Assembly (NCBI GenBank): GCA_019247755.1
Contig: JAFBAM010000011.1
Location: 1-6,676, forward strand
Reading direction: 5' to 3'
Length of the DNA: 6,676 nt
Origin: Sphingomonas sp.
Lineage (GTDB): Bacteria > Pseudomonadota > Alphaproteobacteria > Sphingomonadales > Sphingomonadaceae
Shown: positions 5,603 through 6,676 of the stretch, in pieces
How positions within the stretch are numbered: position 1 is the stretch's first letter
Layout of the letters: every line of letters starts with the position of its first letter
Notes under the pieces: model-generated
Told to the model about the DNA's origin: nothing
Databases searched by the model: none
The model's input: only the letters and a program-made list of their open reading frames with translations
Position numbers and translations under genes: made by a program

Positions 5603-6376
5603 TCAACGCATCAACTGCGAAGGTTTCACCACGCGCGCCCAGCTGACGAGTTCGACTCGGGCGGCGCCGGCCCGCTCGAGGGTCCGCGCGCAAGCTTCCG
5701 CAGTGCTGCCAGTGGTCAGCACGTCGTCAACCAGTATGACCGTCTTGCCGGCGACCGCCGCCTTGTCGCGCACCTTGAAAGCACCCGCGACGGTCTTGCG
5801 GCGTTGTAGTGCGCTCATGCCTTTGAGCGGTGGCGTCCGCCGGATACGGGCCAGCGCCATCGGATCGGCGGCAATGCCGAGTCGCCGCGACAGCTCACGA
5901 GCGACCAGCGCCGATTGATTGAAGCCGCGTGTCCACAATCGCCATCGGTGGAGCGGTATTGGCACGAGCAGCCGCTCGCTGCCCTCCGCGACGAGCGGCG
6001 CCATGTAACGTGCCATTGTGCGGGCTATCGCGACCTTCCGGCCATATTTGAGGCGGATAGCAAGGCTGCGCGACAAATCGTCATAGGCGACCGCGGCCCG
6101 CGTCCTGCCGATGACTGGCGGTCTTGCCAGGCATGCGCCGCAACTCGTCTCTTCAGTTGCCTGCAGAGGCAATCCGCAGGTGCCGCAACCCGAATTTCCC
6201 AAAAACTCGACCTGCTTCCAGCAATCCGGACAGAAGCTGTGGACGTCGCCTACGACGACCCCGCAGCCGGCGCAACGCGGCGGAAGCGCAAAATCGAGTG
6301 CCCGATACGCGGCAGTCCGAACCAACTTCCAGACCATCGCCTCCTTGTCGCGTGAGAAGCGCCAGCGCACAAGCAT
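5603..6376 (-). CDS. comF: ComF family protein (double zinc ribbon plus phosphoribosyltransferase domain)
   Basis: From the ATG at 6376 the protein is 257 residues. An N-terminal double zinc ribbon has Cys pairs 35/38, 49/52, 64/67 and 79/82. It is followed by a type I phosphoribosyltransferase fold: VPIPLHRWRLWTRGFNQS (138-155), RIRRTPPLKGMSALQRRK (177-194), and the PRPP-binding loop VILVDDVLTTGST (213-225). ComF proteins act in natural transformation and are linked to handling of single-stranded DNA in the cytosol; in this lineage competence is not established. The start is uncertain. The ATG at 6376 has GAGGAG 7 nt upstream and its first codons have G/C-rich third positions; the ATG at 6337 (244 aa) gives a more usual family N-terminus (MVWKLVRTAAYRALDFALPPRC begins there), but its AAGGAGG is only 2 nt away. 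The open frame runs on to 6604 antisense to the methyltransferase gene and is not coding there. Confidence 0.93.
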   Translation of the reverse strand: MLVRWRFSRDKEAMVWKLVRTAAYRALDFALPPRCAGCGVVVGDVHSFCPDCWKQVEFLGNSGCGTCGLPLQATEETSCGACLARPPVIGRTRAAVAYDDLSRSLAIRLKYGRKVAIARTMARYMAPLVAEGSERLLVPIPLHRWRLWTRGFNQSALVARELSRRLGIAADPMALARIRRTPPLKGMSALQRRKTVAGAFKVRDKAAVAGKTVILVDDVLTTGSTAEACARTLERAGAARVELVSWARVVKPSQLMR

Positions 6377-6676
6377 GTGGTGTCTCCTCTCTTCGACCCA
6401 AGCTTGAGTCCGATCCGCCGGGGGCGAGCGTCTCGACTCGGACCGCAGCTGTTTCTCCACGAGCGCGCATTCGCCGATTGTCTCGAGCGGCTCGCGCTGC
6501 TGCACCGCCGGTTCGACAATGCGTTGCTGCTTGGTTGCGAAGATATGGCTTGGCAGGTCCGGCTCCGCGAAGCCGCCGACGCTGTTCAATTGGGCGGGCC
6601 GCATTCATTGGAGAGTTCAAGCACTTTAGAAGTGGGGTCGTTCGACCTAGTGCTGGTGATCGGTACGCTCGACACC
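6377..6676 (+). CDS. BioC/NDUFAF5-like SAM-dependent methyltransferase, N-terminal part (cut by window edge)
   Basis: One hundred codons are open from a GTG at 6377 (or the adjacent GTG at 6380) to the edge. The N-terminus VVSPLFDPSLSPIRRGRASR, then FLHERAFADCLERLALLHRRFDNALLLG (25-53), matches the FD...RR.RA...FL.ER....L..RL....R.F..AL.LG pattern of the BioC-like family related to NDUFAF5, which sits next to comF in many alphaproteobacteria. FDLVLVIGTLDT (89-100) is the expected motif-IV-like strand. The glycine-rich SAM motif I is not canonical: LLLGCEDMAW (50-59) lacks the second and third glycines. No good ribosome binding site is seen before the GTG. It diverges from comF with no spacer. 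Product and substrate are inferred. Confidence 0.75.
   Translation, partial: MVSPLFDPSLSPIRRGRASRLGPQLFLHERAFADCLERLALLHRRFDNALLLGCEDMAWQVRLREAADAVQLGGPHSLESSSTLEVGSFDLVLVIGTLDT
6384..6389 (-). promoter_or_regulatory. Ribosome binding site for comF start at 6376
   Basis: GAGGAG on the minus strand ends 7 nt before the ATG at 6376. It lies within the first codons of the divergent methyltransferase gene, so the two genes share sequence for initiation. Confidence 0.5.

Noticed and set aside
6377..6604. N-terminal extension of the comF reading frame up to 6604
   Set aside because: It is antisense to the methyltransferase gene, lacks family similarity, and strong ribosome binding sites exist at the later ATGs.
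1..6676. A new defence, mobile or secondary-metabolite system
   Set aside because: Every gene fits a known core or conserved family; no repeats, CRISPR, toxin-antitoxin pair or phage-like gene is visible.

Overview
The window suggests a high-GC alphaproteobacterium, most likely a member of the Sphingomonadales. This rests on the strong preference for G/C in third codon positions, on the gene order comF - grxC - nitrilase-family hydrolase - DUF1178 (all on the minus strand), and on the DUF6356 and DUF2383 family proteins. The lineage is an inference from recalled family distributions, not from a search.

Layout, left to right. (1) The left edge to 1085, minus strand, holds most of a Tat-exported flavin monoamine oxidase-like protein whose C-terminus lies outside the window. 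(2) A 140-bp divergent spacer follows. (3) A plus-strand DUF2383/PA2169-type four-helix-bundle protein ends at a clear rho-independent terminator. (4) From 6376 down to 1754 everything lies on the minus strand and is tightly packed: comF, grxC, a Nit1-like carbon-nitrogen hydrolase, a DUF1178 zinc-ribbon protein, tRNA-Arg(CCU), a small DUF6356 protein, an FAD/NAD(P)-binding oxidoreductase and folE. (5) At the right edge, divergent from comF with essentially no spacer, is the start of a BioC/NDUFAF5-like methyltransferase gene, cut by the window.

The minus-strand block looks like one or two transcription units. Three junctions are 4-nt ATGA overlaps (grxC/nit, nit/DUF1178, oxidoreductase/folE) and one is a 17-nt overlap (DUF6356/oxidoreductase); other gaps are 20-37 nt. 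The grxC-nit pair suggests a thiol/glutathione housekeeping theme: disulfide reduction by glutaredoxin and possible repair of deaminated glutathione by the hydrolase. FolE supplies dihydroneopterin triphosphate for pterin/folate synthesis and appears translationally coupled to the oxidoreductase.

I see no mobile element, CRISPR array, phage gene or defence system, and no gene-free stretch over 300 bases. This is mostly ordinary core genome. The points worth a second look are the apparent CTG start of the oxidoreductase, the eroded SAM-binding motif in the methyltransferase, the comF/methyltransferase head-to-head junction, and the tRNA embedded in the gene run.
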